From positions 90,008-154,007 of the forward strand of contig NZ_KB904178.1 in assembly GCF_000380025.1 (NCBI RefSeq): 64,000 bases of DNA. The letters run 5' to 3'. Source of the DNA: Streptococcus entericus DSM 14446 (GTDB taxonomy: Bacteria > Bacillota > Bacilli > Lactobacillales > Streptococcaceae). Positions 19,301 through 28,027 of this stretch are shown here, in pieces (the first letter of the stretch is position 1; the number at the start of each line of letters is the position of its first letter). The notes below the pieces were generated by a model, which did no database searches, was not told where the DNA came from, and saw nothing but the letters and a program-made list of their open reading frames with translations. Both the position numbers and the translations under genes were made by a program.

Positions 19301-19374
19301 TGTAGCTGAACTTGACCAGTTTGATAAAGGGCGACCCCTTCTTGTCTGACCCAGCTTGGCATCAACTTTGCCAT
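16309..19374 (-). CDS. SWIM zinc-finger SNF2-family DEAD/DEAH helicase
   Basis: The 1021-aa protein has an N-terminal SWIM zinc finger (C-x-C-x8-C-x-H: CNCDFFATKGYCAH, about residues 55-70) and a bacterial SNF2-associated region (about 200-560). A C-terminal SF2 ATPase holds motif I DDMGLGKT, motif II DEAQ and motif VI QAIGRAHRLGQ. SNF2 enzymes translocate on duplex DNA with ATP; bacterial members are linked to RNA polymerase recycling or DNA repair, and this one's role is unknown. The ATG at 19374 has TTGGAGG 7 nt upstream; the in-frame TTG at 19386 overlaps that site. It is divergent from acylphosphatase. Confidence 0.92.
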   Translation of the reverse strand: MAKLMPSWVRQEGVALYQTGQVQLQDSNEQSHQLMVGDAEVTYADDDYLNHCNCDFFATKGYCAHLAGAEHFVKHHLLSEAAPKVEETAQQSRSEYLFASRFLDELEELPHEENKYCLSVIGERPYGQQLLWTLKIQRLPDQRSYVIRDIPAFLSLVRDQKHYQIGKNYYEQLSTGWFDSASQEVLRFLNRLASSDSSTFFPTYGRHLFLPGGFFAEGLEVLGKLSSFSLTLLAGQELTQPSLKPLAAEHELFQFEVRLELDHIGLVIKERYDLSLFEGQYLYREGVFYALTDSQQRLFKALSSLPIGADWHKTLIMDLTEQGRLAEHLFDFSTLGPVQAPLSFAIKDFEPEFIITQEDHQLRLDLVLHYDELVVKEQSEFMALPFTSHPKKKREIDRTLVRLGFAPTFSSYRALPRQAELYQFFEQELPQLRRLGQVTLSPDVEALWQVVRPRIALERAGGLLEVNFDFSDLSPTDIEQAVISLQEQEPYFISRSGQVVVFDDEIKRISQTLLNLRAKHLDKSRFQVSNLASFQLKDALSSYDKVTFSDELQAMTTHLSHPETFELGELPISATLRGYQQRGVQWLSVLDHYGFGGVLADDMGLGKTLQTIAFLSRQLCAGQRALILAPSSLVYNWQEEFAKFLPEVAVSVVQGTKAQREASIRQQDAVLLTSYHSFRQDLLTYQDYHFDYLILDEAQVLKNSQTKIAQALRDFPVSRCFALSGTPIENRLLEIWSIFQIVLPGLFTSKTQFNQLSAQAVARIIRPFLLRRRKEEVLPELPDMTEITYHNDMSDGQKTIYLAQLERMQQRVLQTSQAEFARDKIEILSGITRLRQICNTPQLFMPYEGSSGKLDGLRDLLVQLKENGHRVLIFSQFRGMLTLIEEQLQELGLSNYILTGSTPPRERQEMTTAFNKGSRDVFLMSLKAGGVGLNLTGADTVILVDLWWNPAVELQAIGRAHRLGQDKPVQVYRLITKGSIEEKILALQDNKRHLIKDVLDGDVPKSSLTLAEIKEILGISE

Positions 19375-19400
19375 CTTGACCTCCAAAAACTTAATTATCT

Positions 19401-19435
19401 ATTATATCACAAATTCGACCATTTTATGGTAAACT
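19401..19435. promoter_or_regulatory. divergent extended -10 promoters of SNF2 and acylphosphatase genes
   Basis: Minus strand: TGATATAAT (19401-19409) toward the SNF2 gene. Plus strand: TGGTAAACT (19427-19435) toward acyP. Their -35 regions overlap each other's -10, so the two polymerases would compete. Confidence 0.6.
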
Positions 19436-19472
19436 AACCTTGATAAAAGATTTTTTTTTAAAGGAGAGCAAG

Positions 19473-19751
19473 ATGCAAAAGGTCAGATTACTTGTAGCAG
19501 GTCGGGTGCAGGGGGTTGGGTTTCGTTATGCCACTCAGGCGCTAGCCATGGAAATTGGCGGTATTTATGGGCGGGTCTGGAATAATGACGATGGTACTGT
19601 CGAAATTCTCGCTCAGGCTGAAGAACATCACGAATTACAGCGATTTATTCACGGGATTAGAAACAATCCTTCACGCTTTGCTAAGGTAACTTATGTCGAT
19701 GTCACACCTGTCGCTTTTTCAGATTATAGCGATTTTCGAGTGAGTAACTGA
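19473..19751 (+). CDS. acyP: acylphosphatase
   Basis: The 92-aa protein is the normal size of the ACP fold. The phosphate-binding loop GRVQGVGFRY holds the catalytic Arg, and the catalytic Asn lies in GRVWNNDDGTVEI. It hydrolyses carboxyl-phosphate bonds of acyl phosphates in the cytoplasm. The ATG at 19473 has AAAGGAG 7 nt upstream; an earlier in-frame start at 19440 has none. In streptococci acyP commonly precedes yidC, as here. Confidence 0.92.
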   Translation: MQKVRLLVAGRVQGVGFRYATQALAMEIGGIYGRVWNNDDGTVEILAQAEEHHELQRFIHGIRNNPSRFAKVTYVDVTPVAFSDYSDFRVSN

Positions 19752-19791
19752 GTGTCCCTCGTCACAAACTGACGAAATACTACCTAAACTG

Positions 19792-19820
19792 TTGAGAATT
19801 TTTTCAAAAAAAGGTAGAAT
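19792..19820 (+). promoter_or_regulatory. promoter of yidC
   Basis: TTGAGA (19792-19797), 17-bp spacer, TAGAAT (19815-19820). It places the transcript start near 19827, excluding in-frame starts upstream of 19852. Confidence 0.6.
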
Positions 19821-19851
19821 GTTATGGTATCACAAAAAAGCAAAGGAATAC

Positions 19852-20790
19852 ATGATTTTGAAAAAACATCGACTCTTACTCTCGGGTTTAAGCCTGAGCC
19901 TACTTATGCTCCTAGCTGGGTGTGTCAACACTGTGAATGGCGTCCCTACTAAGGATGATCCGATTTGGAATTATCTCGTTGCCCCAATGGGAGATGTTAT
20001 CCGCTATTTTGCGGTTGATAAGGCACTCGGTTTTGGGATTGCGATTATCCTTGTGACCATCTTGGTGCGTGTCTTGATCATCTTGCCTCTTGGACTTTAT
20101 CAGTCTTGGCAAGCCACTTATCAGGCTGAGAAACGTAACTACTTTAGCCATGTTTTTGAGCCATTAAACAAGCGCCTAAGAGAGGCTGAGACCAACGATG
20201 AAAAGTTGGCCATCCAGACCGAAATCATGGCGTTAAACAAAGAATACGGTCTCAGTCTCTTTGGCGGCATGGGATGCTTACCGATTCTGATTCAAATGCC
20301 ATTCTTCTCTGCCCTCTTCTATGCTGCACGCTATACAGAAGGCATCAGTGGCACGAGTTTCCTCTGGTTCCGCTTGGATCAGCCAGACCTGATTTTGACC
20401 GCAATCATCGCCGCACTTTACCTTTTGCAAGCTCATCTGTCTCTAGCAACTGTTCCTGAAGAGCAAAAAGCTCAAATGAAAACAACCATGTACATGATGC
20501 CAATCATGATGGTTGGATTCGGTTTTACGTCTCCTGCTGGGGTCCTTCTCTACTGGTTAGTCGGTGGTGTAATTGCTATTTTCCAACAACTTCTGGTTAC
20601 CTATATAATCAAGCCACGCCTAAGAGCTAAAGTCGAAGAAGAATACCGACTCAATCCTCCGAAAGCCTACAAGCCCAAAACAGCAAAGCCAGCTACACCA
20701 TCAAAAGATAGCAAAGAAGCCCCTAAAGCTATCACTGCTAATGTGGACAATAAAAAGCGTAATGCTGGTAAGCAAAAACGCCGCTCATAG
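19852..20790 (+). CDS. yidC: membrane protein insertase YidC/OxaA, lipoprotein
   Basis: The 312-aa protein has a lipoprotein signal with lipobox LLAGC, so Cys becomes the lipidated N-terminus. Five membrane segments of the 60KD_IMP domain follow; the conserved Arg lies in the first (TILVRVLIILPLGLYQ). The tail is basic (KTAKPATPSKDSKEAPK...KKRNAGKQKRRS), typical of streptococcal YidC2-like proteins and used to bind ribosomes. It inserts membrane proteins with or without SecYEG. The ATG at 19852 has AAAGGAA upstream. A bidirectional terminator follows directly. Confidence 0.94.
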   Translation: MILKKHRLLLSGLSLSLLMLLAGCVNTVNGVPTKDDPIWNYLVAPMGDVIRYFAVDKALGFGIAIILVTILVRVLIILPLGLYQSWQATYQAEKRNYFSHVFEPLNKRLREAETNDEKLAIQTEIMALNKEYGLSLFGGMGCLPILIQMPFFSALFYAARYTEGISGTSFLWFRLDQPDLILTAIIAALYLLQAHLSLATVPEEQKAQMKTTMYMMPIMMVGFGFTSPAGVLLYWLVGGVIAIFQQLLVTYIIKPRLRAKVEEEYRLNPPKAYKPKTAKPATPSKDSKEAPKAITANVDNKKRNAGKQKRRS

Positions 20791-20793
20791 TAT

Positions 20794-20823
20794 AAAAAAC
20801 TGGATATTTAGTCCAGTTTTTTT
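20794..20823. terminator. bidirectional intrinsic terminator between yidC and the membrane protein gene
   Basis: AAAAAACTGGA (20794-20804) and TCCAGTTTTTT (20812-20822), 7-nt loop. It terminates both convergent genes and includes the stop region of the minus-strand gene. Confidence 0.88.
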
Positions 20824-22361
20824 GATATTTTTTTAACTTTACGCATCAGTCGCTCTGCTATGTGACCTAAACTATAAGCTGCAGGTTGGGTTAACAAGGA
20901 AACATAGACGAGAACATACTGACTTTTTGTCTCCCAGATGAGGTGAAAAAGAACACCGCCAATAAAAAAGAGGAAGGGAAGGTACTCAAAGAGACGAAGG
21001 GATCTACCTGCTGTCTGCCGTGAGCGACATAGCCAATAAACAGCTGCCAGACTGTAGACCAGCCACAACCAGACCCCTCCCAAACGATTCAGCACGGCAT
21101 AGCCAGTGCCCTCCTCATAAATGCTTTTTAGCAAGGACGTATGGGTATACTGACCACGTACCGTTAAGGGTCCTGTCCAAATTGACTGGAAGGTCGGGTC
21201 TAACCAGGTCGAGTGAAATTTGTCTCTAAAAAATTTTGAAGCATAACCAGCATCAGATGCCAGCCGACCAAAGGCTTGTTTCAAATCCGTTTGAGCTTTT
21301 TCTTTTGCTAATGTTTGATCATAGCCGACTTTTTTTAATAAGTTTGTGTTATAAGTATTCCACCAGCCACCAACAGCACCCTTGGGGTCTTCTTGCAAGC
21401 CCATCGTGACATAGGCTAGTTTTGGAACCCCTGGAGATAAGGGCTGACCAATCGCCGTTTCATAAGAAAAGGTTAGCAATTTGCTTAGTAGAAAAAAACT
21501 GACCAGCAGAGCAAGCGGTAATTTGAGGTAACGTTTGCTAAGAGTTTTACCATAGGCCATCAGCCACAGAATGAGCAAGGCAATCAAGAAGATTTGATAG
21601 TTATTCCTAACGATTCCAGCAAAGACTGCCATCAAAATGCCTAAAATTGCCCAAATTAGACGATGAGATTGCTGGTCTTTGAGGAAAAAATAGGTTGCAA
21701 GCACAATGAGAAATGCGCCAGGTATTGCCCCATAAGCAAACAGAATAAAGAAAAACTGGGGCAAAAAGGCAAAGGACAAGAGTATCAGATAATTTGTCAC
21801 AAGACCCTTGTGATAAAGCTTATGGCAAATTGCAGCTTGAAGCCCAAGGGTCGCTAGCACTAAGATGAGATTGATTCCGAAAATAAAACGTGGGCTAGAT
21901 GAAAATAAGAGATAAAATCTTTCCAAAGTAACTAGCCCCAGTTGATGAGGGTGTAGGTAGAGGTAAGCCCCTTGCTTGGTAAGAGAAGAAAAGTCCCCTT
22001 GGTTCATAGCAAAAGCGGCTTCAAAAACTCGTTTGGCATCAGCCCGAATTACTGAATCGACATGGCTAATCAAACCATATCCAGCTAGTAGATAGAGGAG
22101 CGCACACCCAAAAAATAGATGATGGGGTGGTATCTTTTTGAGCAAAGGCGCTAGAGCAATCAAAAGAAGCAAACCTACACCCACCTCAATCAACACACTT
22201 GGTTGTTGTCGAATGAAAATCATATCCTCCAAACGGGTCAAAGGCATATAGGCTTGAAGTCGTAGGAGCTGGACAGACAAATAGAATAAGAGAAGAGCAG
22301 ATATGCCAATAATGACTGCTTGAATGAGCCTAGCCACATAACGATTAAAGCTCTGCCACAT
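20808..22361 (-). CDS. polytopic membrane protein, GT-C glycosyltransferase-like
   Basis: The 517-aa protein has about 11-12 hydrophobic segments across its length. A loop after the second or third segment contains HVDSVIRADAKRVFEAAF, like the first extracytoplasmic loop of GT-C (family 39/PMT-like) glycosyltransferases, where acidic residues are catalytic. A soluble stretch at about 310-400 holds conserved-looking Trp/Gly. Streptococcal relatives are annotated as family-39 glycosyltransferases or membrane proteins of unknown function. It overlaps the thiI stop by 1 bp, so it is the last gene of the cysteine desulfurase-thiI transcript. The enzymatic call is tentative. Confidence 0.6.
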   Translation of the reverse strand: MWQSFNRYVARLIQAVIIGISALLLFYLSVQLLRLQAYMPLTRLEDMIFIRQQPSVLIEVGVGLLLLIALAPLLKKIPPHHLFFGCALLYLLAGYGLISHVDSVIRADAKRVFEAAFAMNQGDFSSLTKQGAYLYLHPHQLGLVTLERFYLLFSSSPRFIFGINLILVLATLGLQAAICHKLYHKGLVTNYLILLSFAFLPQFFFILFAYGAIPGAFLIVLATYFFLKDQQSHRLIWAILGILMAVFAGIVRNNYQIFLIALLILWLMAYGKTLSKRYLKLPLALLVSFFLLSKLLTFSYETAIGQPLSPGVPKLAYVTMGLQEDPKGAVGGWWNTYNTNLLKKVGYDQTLAKEKAQTDLKQAFGRLASDAGYASKFFRDKFHSTWLDPTFQSIWTGPLTVRGQYTHTSLLKSIYEEGTGYAVLNRLGGVWLWLVYSLAAVYWLCRSRQTAGRSLRLFEYLPFLFFIGGVLFHLIWETKSQYVLVYVSLLTQPAAYSLGHIAERLMRKVKKISKKLD

Positions 22362-23575
22362 TACAACAGTTCCTCAATCAAATCAGCCATCTCGTCTTTT
22401 TCCACTTGAGGTGTGATGGTAGTCAACTTAATCCCAGCCACTGCACGCTCGACCAGACCATTGACATCCAGACGTGCCTCATACTGCTCGGCATTTTTGA
22501 GTTTGGGATTGGTCTTTGGACGGTCTGGAGCGAAAATAGTACAGCAATCTTCAAAGGGCTGGATAGAAATATCAAAAGTGTCGATTTTTTGCGCCAATTC
22601 GATGATTTCCAGCTTGTCCATGGTCACAACAGGACGGATAACAGGCGTATTGGTCACGGCGTTGATGGCGACCATGCTCTCCAGAGTCTGACTGGCCACC
22701 TGTCCCAGACTTTCCCCATTGATGATGACCATACCACCACGCACCTCACGAATACGGTCGGTAATCCGCATCATAAATCGACGGGTCAGGGTCATCAGGT
22801 AGGCTTCGGGTGCCTTGTCCTTAATTTCCTCCTGAATCTCTGTAAACGGCACTTCAATAAAGGTGATGTTGCCACCGAACTTGGTCAGCTTGCGCGTCAA
22901 GTCGTGCGCTTTCTTGAGCGCACCTGGGCTGGTGTAGGGTGGACTGGCAAAGTGAACCGCCTCAATCTCCACCCCCCGCTTGAGCGCCAGATAGCCCGCC
23001 ACAGGGGAGTCAATCCCGCCCGACAGCATGAGCATGCCCTTGGGCGATGTCCCCACAGGCAAACCGCCAGCTCCCTTGACTTCCTCATGAGAGATGTAGG
23101 CCGCTTCCTCGCGGATTTCCACCTTGAGGGTCACATCGGGGTGTTTCATTTGGGCTTTGATGGATGGCAGAGCGGTATAAACGGCATCTCCCAGAGCCAG
23201 ATTGAGCCCATAACTATCCAGTTCAAAACTGTGGTCACTGCGCTTGCTGGCAATCTTAAAGGTCATGCCCTCACGGTAAAGGCCTGTCATGATAGCGACG
23301 ACGGCGTCTTTGAGAGCTGAAACGGATTTCTCGACCTTGTAGACAGGGGAAAAGGCCTGGATGCCGAAAATCTGTTTGAGCGATTCAGCCACAGGCTCGT
23401 AAGCTGTCCCATTGAGGTAAACGTGCCCACGGTCACGGTCAGCCTTGACCACAACCTCCGGGTACACGGACAGAACATCAGCGATGTTCTTACGAAGTTT
23501 GTTGATGAAACGCATCTTGTTTTTGCCCTTGGTGGACAACTCACCAAAGCGAATCATGATTTCTTGATACTGCAT
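22361..23575 (-). CDS. thiI: tRNA 4-thiouridine synthase (ThiI)
   Basis: The 404-aa protein has an N-terminal ferredoxin-like and THUMP domain (about 1-165) and an adenine nucleotide alpha-hydrolase domain with PP-loop [14 protein letters not shown]. It lacks the C-terminal rhodanese domain of the E. coli enzyme, as is usual in Firmicutes. It adenylates U8 of tRNA and adds sulfur delivered by a dedicated cysteine desulfurase, here the neighbouring upstream gene. The Shine-Dalgarno is AAAGGAG. The gene has noticeably higher GC than its downstream neighbour. Confidence 0.95.
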   Translation of the reverse strand: MQYQEIMIRFGELSTKGKNKMRFINKLRKNIADVLSVYPEVVVKADRDRGHVYLNGTAYEPVAESLKQIFGIQAFSPVYKVEKSVSALKDAVVAIMTGLYREGMTFKIASKRSDHSFELDSYGLNLALGDAVYTALPSIKAQMKHPDVTLKVEIREEAAYISHEEVKGAGGLPVGTSPKGMLMLSGGIDSPVAGYLALKRGVEIEAVHFASPPYTSPGALKKAHDLTRKLTKFGGNITFIEVPFTEIQEEIKDKAPEAYLMTLTRRFMMRITDRIREVRGGMVIINGESLGQVASQTLESMVAINAVTNTPVIRPVVTMDKLEIIELAQKIDTFDISIQPFEDCCTIFAPDRPKTNPKLKNAEQYEARLDVNGLVERAVAGIKLTTITPQVEKDEMADLIEELL

Positions 23576-23597
23576 GTGTCTCCTTTACTTGGACGGC

Positions 23598-24800
23598 TTA
23601 GCGTCTCACTTTCTTGGTCTTATCGTAAATCTGTTTGAAAATGGTCAAAAATTGCTCCACTTGCCCCATGTCGTTGTGGGTATCGAGACTAATACGGACA
23701 GCGGTCTGGGCGTCTCGAACAGGCACACCCATAGCAATCAGGGTCCCAGCTGGCTGACCAGCCTTGGAGGAGCAGGCTGAGGTCGTCGATAGGTAAATTT
23801 CATGTTCTTCAAAGGCATGAACCGTGACTTCGCCACGAACCCCCTTGATGCCAAAGGTGATGATGGACGGTGAAAACCGCTCATCTGTCCCTGAAAAGAG
23901 ACGAACATCCTCAAACTGGCTCAAAGCGCTATGCAGGACGTCTCTCATCGCACGCACCTTGACACGCTGGTCATGGTCATTTTCCAGGGTCAATCGCAGA
24001 GCTTTAGCTGTCGCTGCGATGGCTGGCAGGTTTTCCGTCGTTGAACGCAGGTCACTCTCCTGACCACCGCCTGTTAAAAGCGGTGCAATCCGCTTACCAG
24101 ACTTTTTATAGAGCCATCCGACACCACGTAAACCGTGAAATTTATGACTGGAGAAAGAGGCCAAGTCCACACGGTCTGTCAGCACATCAGCCATATCACG
24201 CTTGCCAACCGCCTGCACGGCATCCACATGAAAGGTAATCCCTGGCTTATCCGCCAAAAGGTCGGAGATGGCTGAGATGGGTTGGATAGCTCCAATTTCA
24301 TTGTTAACTGCCATGACGGATACCAAAATAGTATCCGGTCTGATAAGGGTTGAAAGGGCTGAGAGGTCAATCAATCCAGCCTTGTCCACAGGGGCATAGC
24401 TCACCTCAAAGCCCAAGGTTTCCAGCCATTTGGCTGAGGTCCGCACCGCAGGGTGTTCTACACTAGACACGATGAGGTGCTTCCCAAAACTGCTCTTTTC
24501 AAGGGCAGTCCCCTTGATGGCCCAGTTATCACTCTCCGTCCCTCCAGAAGTGAAAAAAATCTCCTCTGGCAAACAGCCTAACAGCTCGGCTATTTGGCGT
24601 CTTGACGCCTCAAGCAACCGCGTCGCCTGACCGCCCAGACCATGAAGGCTAGAGGGGTTCCCGAAAATCTTAGTCGCGACCTGCTGATAAGTCGCCAGCG
24701 CCTCGGGATAGGGCTGGGTCGTCGCGGCATTGTCAAAATAAATCACGTCGTCACTCGTTTCTATCAAAATTAAAGATGGACTGTTAAAAGGAGCCAGCAC
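23598..24800 (-). CDS. cysteine desulfurase (NifS/IscS family) paired with ThiI
   Basis: This 400-aa PLP enzyme has the family start VIYFDNAATTQPYP near residue 19, the PLP lysine in SFSSHKFHGLRG and the catalytic loop Cys in STTSACSSKAG. It takes sulfur from L-cysteine and hands it to ThiI for s4U. The listed start is a GTG behind AGGAGG (4-nt spacing). A second GTG at 24746 would start exactly at the family N-terminus but has a poor Shine-Dalgarno, so the 18-residue extension is uncertain. It lies 22 bp before thiI. Confidence 0.92.
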   Translation of the reverse strand: MLAPFNSPSLILIETSDDVIYFDNAATTQPYPEALATYQQVATKIFGNPSSLHGLGGQATRLLEASRRQIAELLGCLPEEIFFTSGGTESDNWAIKGTALEKSSFGKHLIVSSVEHPAVRTSAKWLETLGFEVSYAPVDKAGLIDLSALSTLIRPDTILVSVMAVNNEIGAIQPISAISDLLADKPGITFHVDAVQAVGKRDMADVLTDRVDLASFSSHKFHGLRGVGWLYKKSGKRIAPLLTGGGQESDLRSTTENLPAIAATAKALRLTLENDHDQRVKVRAMRDVLHSALSQFEDVRLFSGTDERFSPSIITFGIKGVRGEVTVHAFEEHEIYLSTTSACSSKAGQPAGTLIAMGVPVRDAQTAVRISLDTHNDMGQVEQFLTIFKQIYDKTKKVRR

Positions 24801-24844
24801 GGTTCCTCCTCTTCTATCAGCCTGAATAAAGCAGAACCTGTTCT

Positions 24845-25477
24845 CTAGCCGTTAGAGGCCGACTGTCGGTAGCTCAACAGTAGCAACATCCCCATAAGAC
24901 CTTGGTAAATCAGAAAAAAGAGGATAAAACAAGCCAGGAAAAACTCGGCGGGTAGCACCAAAATCACTGGATCAGTCGTAGGGTTAAACAACCAAGAACT
25001 GTCTCCAGGAAAGAGCAAGGTATGAAAAAGAGTGAAAAAAGTTTCAAATCCAACAACCATACCCAGCCCTGCGATAAGCACAGGAAAAAGCATAGCTCCC
25101 AAAAAGATCTGTCGATAAAAAATCAGTTCCCTATCACGCATTGCTTGGGAGAAAAAGCGCACCGCAGGATAAGCTAAACCGATAAAGACTGCTTCTGCCA
25201 GCAAGAACAAGTGTTTAACATCTGCAAAATGCTTGGCACCGCTAGCAGACACAGGAAAATCAGCCATGACAAGTTCCTGCTTCAAGGGGTGAAGCAAATA
25301 GGTCATCAACTGGTTAAAATTTCCCAAGAGTTCCTGCTCAGACAGGGCAACTACTGAGGTCAACTCAAACTGCTTAATCGCTAAGGGATAAAGCACCCAA
25401 GCTAAGCCAATGGTTAAGAGCACCATAAGCGCCAGCAACCATAATAGACCAATAAATACTTGTCCTCTAGTTCTCAT
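24845..25477 (-). CDS. TIGR01906-family integral membrane protein
   Basis: The 210-aa protein has about five hydrophobic segments (near 8-30, 75-95, 105-135, 165-180 and 185-205) and an extracytoplasmic loop after the first. It matches what I know of the TIGR01906 family, small membrane proteins of unknown function found beside a HAD-IIA phosphatase in lactic acid bacteria. The ATG at 25477 overlaps the HAD gene by 11 bp with GGAG upstream; a TTG one codon earlier is less likely. Confidence 0.8.
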   Translation of the reverse strand: MRTRGQVFIGLLWLLALMVLLTIGLAWVLYPLAIKQFELTSVVALSEQELLGNFNQLMTYLLHPLKQELVMADFPVSASGAKHFADVKHLFLLAEAVFIGLAYPAVRFFSQAMRDRELIFYRQIFLGAMLFPVLIAGLGMVVGFETFFTLFHTLLFPGDSSWLFNPTTDPVILVLPAEFFLACFILFFLIYQGLMGMLLLLSYRQSASNG

Positions 25478-26240
25478 CAAAATCCCACTCCGCTAAACTA
25501 TTGAGGACATAGGTCGGTGCCAGTGGCAAATCAGCCACCTCCTCAGGCTTGGTGAAGCCTGTCAACACCAGCAAAGTATCAATACCATGATCAATCCCCG
25601 CCCGAATATCGGTCAAGTAATTATCACCGACAACGATGGCTTCTTCTCTCGCCACTCCGAGACGCGCCAGGGCTCTGTTCATGATAATCGCATGTGGCTT
25701 ACCAACAAAGGTTGCCTCAACACGAGTTGCTAACTCCAGAAGGCGGGTGATCGTCCCACCGCCCGGCAAGAGCCCACGTTCAGTTGGAATATTAAGGTCA
25801 GGGTTAGTTCCGATAAAGGTTGCTCCCTTTTGAATGGCTAAGGTCGCCGTCACCAGCTTGTCATAGGTTAACTCTGTATCCAGTCCGACAACCACGTAGG
25901 CTGGCGCTTCCGTTTCCTCCACGTAACCTGCCTCAAAAATCGCTTGTTTGAGACCTGCTTCGCCGATAACATAGACCGTCTTGTCCTTGCCCAGCTCATT
26001 CATGTAGTCAACTGTCGCCAGGCTTGCCGTGTAGATTTGTGCCACATCTACCTCCAGCTCACACTGGTCGCGCAATAGTGCCTGTACCGCCTCAGGCGGA
26101 CGGGTGGTGTTATTGGTCACAAAAAGGTGGGGAATCCCTCGCTCTTGCAACTGGCGGACAAAAGCCTCACCAGCAGGAATCCTCTCCTTACCTCGATAAA
26201 TCGTTCCATCCAAATCAATCAAATAGCCTTTATAGGTCAT
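25467..26240 (-). CDS. HAD-IIA (NagD-like, TIGR01457) sugar-phosphatase
   Basis: The 257-aa protein has HAD motif [12 protein letters not shown] (nucleophile Asp), motif [10 protein letters not shown], and the motif III/IV region [12 protein letters not shown] and [12 protein letters not shown]. The C2 cap domain between motifs II and III places it in subclass IIA (NagD/AraL). Members dephosphorylate small sugar phosphates or nucleotides in the cytoplasm; the substrate is unknown. The Shine-Dalgarno is GAAAGGAAG. It is coupled to the downstream TIGR01906 membrane protein. Confidence 0.9.
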   Translation of the reverse strand: MTYKGYLIDLDGTIYRGKERIPAGEAFVRQLQERGIPHLFVTNNTTRPPEAVQALLRDQCELEVDVAQIYTASLATVDYMNELGKDKTVYVIGEAGLKQAIFEAGYVEETEAPAYVVVGLDTELTYDKLVTATLAIQKGATFIGTNPDLNIPTERGLLPGGGTITRLLELATRVEATFVGKPHAIIMNRALARLGVAREEAIVVGDNYLTDIRAGIDHGIDTLLVLTGFTKPEEVADLPLAPTYVLNSLAEWDFDEN

Positions 26241-26292
26241 GGTCTTCCTTTCTTTTTTCTATGGTATCATCGCAGAGCTGCCCAGTCGGTTA

Positions 26293-26406
26293 TTAACTCG
26301 TTTGGTGCAGAAGTCGATTAGTAAATTCATACTGCCAGAATGTCATCTGAACCAAGGAGGGGTAACTATCAATCACTGCTAAGGTATATGAAACTGGTTT
26401 AATCAT
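26293..26406 (-). CDS. possible short ORF or gene remnant, 37 aa
   Basis: The 200-bp gap between the nucleotidyltransferase and HAD genes holds an open frame MIKPVSYTLAVIDSYPSLVQ... ending LLHQTS. No Shine-Dalgarno is visible and I recognise no family, so it may be the remnant of a decayed gene or chance. Listed with low confidence because nothing else explains the gap. Confidence 0.2.
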   Translation of the reverse strand: MIKPVSYTLAVIDSYPSLVQMTFWQYEFTNRLLHQTS

Positions 26407-26442
26407 CACAACCAACGCTCAACCAACAGACAACCTAGTTTG

Positions 26443-27009
26443 TTAATGATTTTCCAACTCTACCTGTAGCTGAGGCCATTTATCTGTCCAATTTTTTGAG
26501 GATACACGCTGGCGATACAGTGCTAGACGCTCTGGGTGAGCCACAAAATGCGGAGTTGGTCTGACCATAAAGTTCACTATATCTTCTAACCCATAGGGAG
26601 CAAAAATCTCTAAGTCACCCTCCAATAACCGCACCGCAATCGCTGTACAGCGTTCGGGGTACTTACTGATAGCATCACAGCTGCTCTGATAAGGGGCTGT
26701 GTGGGGACTATGCTGGTGCATGAAGGCTTGATTTTTGACCTCCCAGTGATAGGCTGGGTAGCGGGTGTGCAACTGGGCTTGCAGGTGATTGACTTCTTCC
26801 TGAGTCCCTTTAGGGTCAAAAAAGACAACATCCAAGTCTGTCTCCCTGTCAAAGAGAGGACGACCGCTCAAATGGTTCCACATCGCGTTGCGAACTGCAC
26901 CAGCTGCCAGCCAGCAATCTGGCAACCCCAGCTCTGCTATTGCCCGCAAAACACACCTCATCTCCTCGTCTGATAACAAAAGGACAGTTAGTTCTTTTGG
27001 TGTCATCAT
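26443..27009 (-). CDS. nucleotidyltransferase family protein (DUF925/NTP_transf_6)
   Basis: The 188-aa protein carries the polymerase-beta-like signature WLAAGAVRNAMW then RETDLDVVFFDP, with the paired acidic residues that bind metal and nucleotide. The family (PF06042) has unknown physiological role. The GAVRN signature and length match. The Shine-Dalgarno is AAAGGGGAAA. It is the last gene of the hemW cluster, 15 bp after the 122-aa unknown. Confidence 0.8.
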   Translation of the reverse strand: MMTPKELTVLLLSDEEMRCVLRAIAELGLPDCWLAAGAVRNAMWNHLSGRPLFDRETDLDVVFFDPKGTQEEVNHLQAQLHTRYPAYHWEVKNQAFMHQHSPHTAPYQSSCDAISKYPERCTAIAVRLLEGDLEIFAPYGLEDIVNFMVRPTPHFVAHPERLALYRQRVSSKNWTDKWPQLQVELENH

Positions 27010-27024
27010 TTTCCCCTTTTCTGA

Positions 27025-27393
27025 TTAATATATATCGGGTCGGTCAGCCTTAAATTCAAGATACTCACCTTCCTGTATGTCCTTTGGAATGGTGTCTTCC
27101 ATATCAAATAAAAACTCCCCCACCTGAATCAGTTCTTTGTGCCGATCTACTAGCTTGCCGACAACAAAATGTTCCCAGTTACCGAGATGCTTTAGAATGG
27201 GAAAATCAACATCGCTGCGTTCAACGTCATCCGTCATCAACCATGTGATTGGACCATCATCGTAGACATCCCCGATTTTACCATAATAAGGCCAGGCAAA
27301 GCAGCAGCAAACAAATGTCCCATCCGTCAACCAGACCTCTGCACCTCCCTCTGGGTCACCACCGATAAGTTCAACACCCTTTACCCAAATCAT
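27025..27393 (-). CDS. hypothetical protein, 122 aa
   Basis: I do not recognise a family. The protein is acidic and soluble, rich in Trp, Gly and Asp (DDGPITWLMTDDVE), with a CCC triplet near residue 30; no signal peptide. Composition resembles small beta-rich accessory or immunity-like proteins, but this is only an impression. The start has GAGGAGGAATGA upstream. It lies 10 bp after the Nudix gene in the hemW cluster. Confidence 0.65.
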   Translation of the reverse strand: MIWVKGVELIGGDPEGGAEVWLTDGTFVCCCFAWPYYGKIGDVYDDGPITWLMTDDVERSDVDFPILKHLGNWEHFVVGKLVDRHKELIQVGEFLFDMEDTIPKDIQEGEYLEFKADRPDIY

Positions 27394-27403
27394 TCATTCC
27401 TCC

Positions 27404-28027
27404 TCAATCAAACACCGTTTCCCAGTGATCCGCCTGATGAGCTTCATAACAGAGGGCGATCTGCTCTGCGGTGGTCTTATTGACCGAAAGATTTGGCAAG
27501 TCATCTAGGGCAAAGTAGCCACTAGCCAAAGTTTCGCTGTTGGCGACAAACTGACCACCCAAACTCTTGCAGAGGAAAAAGATCTTGGTCACATGGTGAG
27601 CTGATCGGCTAGGTTGGTTCTTGTGCTTATCAAGCACTGCAACCAATCGGTAGGCGACCACATCTAGTCCTGCCTCTTCTTTGGCTTCCTTGACCGTGTT
27701 GTCCATGGGCGACTGATTCACATCGCACCAGCCTCCTGGCAAACTCCATAGCCCATCTGCTTCCTGCACCAGCAAGATTTTCCCCTCTTGGAAAATAGCT
27801 GCGCGGGTATCAAGCTTGGGGGTCTGGTATCCTGTCTCGCTGGCAAAAAGATCCCTTACCACCTCTAACGGTTGACCTGACGGCTCAACCAACATCTCTG
27901 CTGCCATCTGACGGATTTCCTCAAACCGTTCCTTGTCAAAATCGTTGGTTGTATAAGCCAGACCATTTTGTGCCAAGGCCTGCAAGCGCACTGCCCAGCT
28001 TAACCACTTGTCCTCACTGGTCATCAC
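27404..28027 (-). CDS. Nudix hydrolase with N-terminal Nudix-associated domain
   Basis: The 207-aa protein has an N-terminal helical domain (about 1-60, hydrolase_N type) and a Nudix domain. The Nudix box reads GGWCDVNQSPMDNTVKEAKE followed by EAG. It has Asn in place of the first Glu and Lys in place of the conserved Arg, typical of this subfamily. Relatives hydrolyse nucleoside diphosphate derivatives such as ADP-ribose; the substrate here is unknown. It overlaps the thioesterase gene by 14 bp. Confidence 0.82.
   Translation of the reverse strand: MMTSEDKWLSWAVRLQALAQNGLAYTTNDFDKERFEEIRQMAAEMLVEPSGQPLEVVRDLFASETGYQTPKLDTRAAIFQEGKILLVQEADGLWSLPGGWCDVNQSPMDNTVKEAKEEAGLDVVAYRLVAVLDKHKNQPSRSAHHVTKIFFLCKSLGGQFVANSETLASGYFALDDLPNLSVNKTTAEQIALCYEAHQADHWETVFD

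Noticed and set aside
22406..23320. Long plus-strand frame (304 codons) opposite thiI
   Set aside because: Antisense frame in a GC-richer gene; thiI on the minus strand has all family motifs, and this frame has His/Arg-rich composition typical of shadows.
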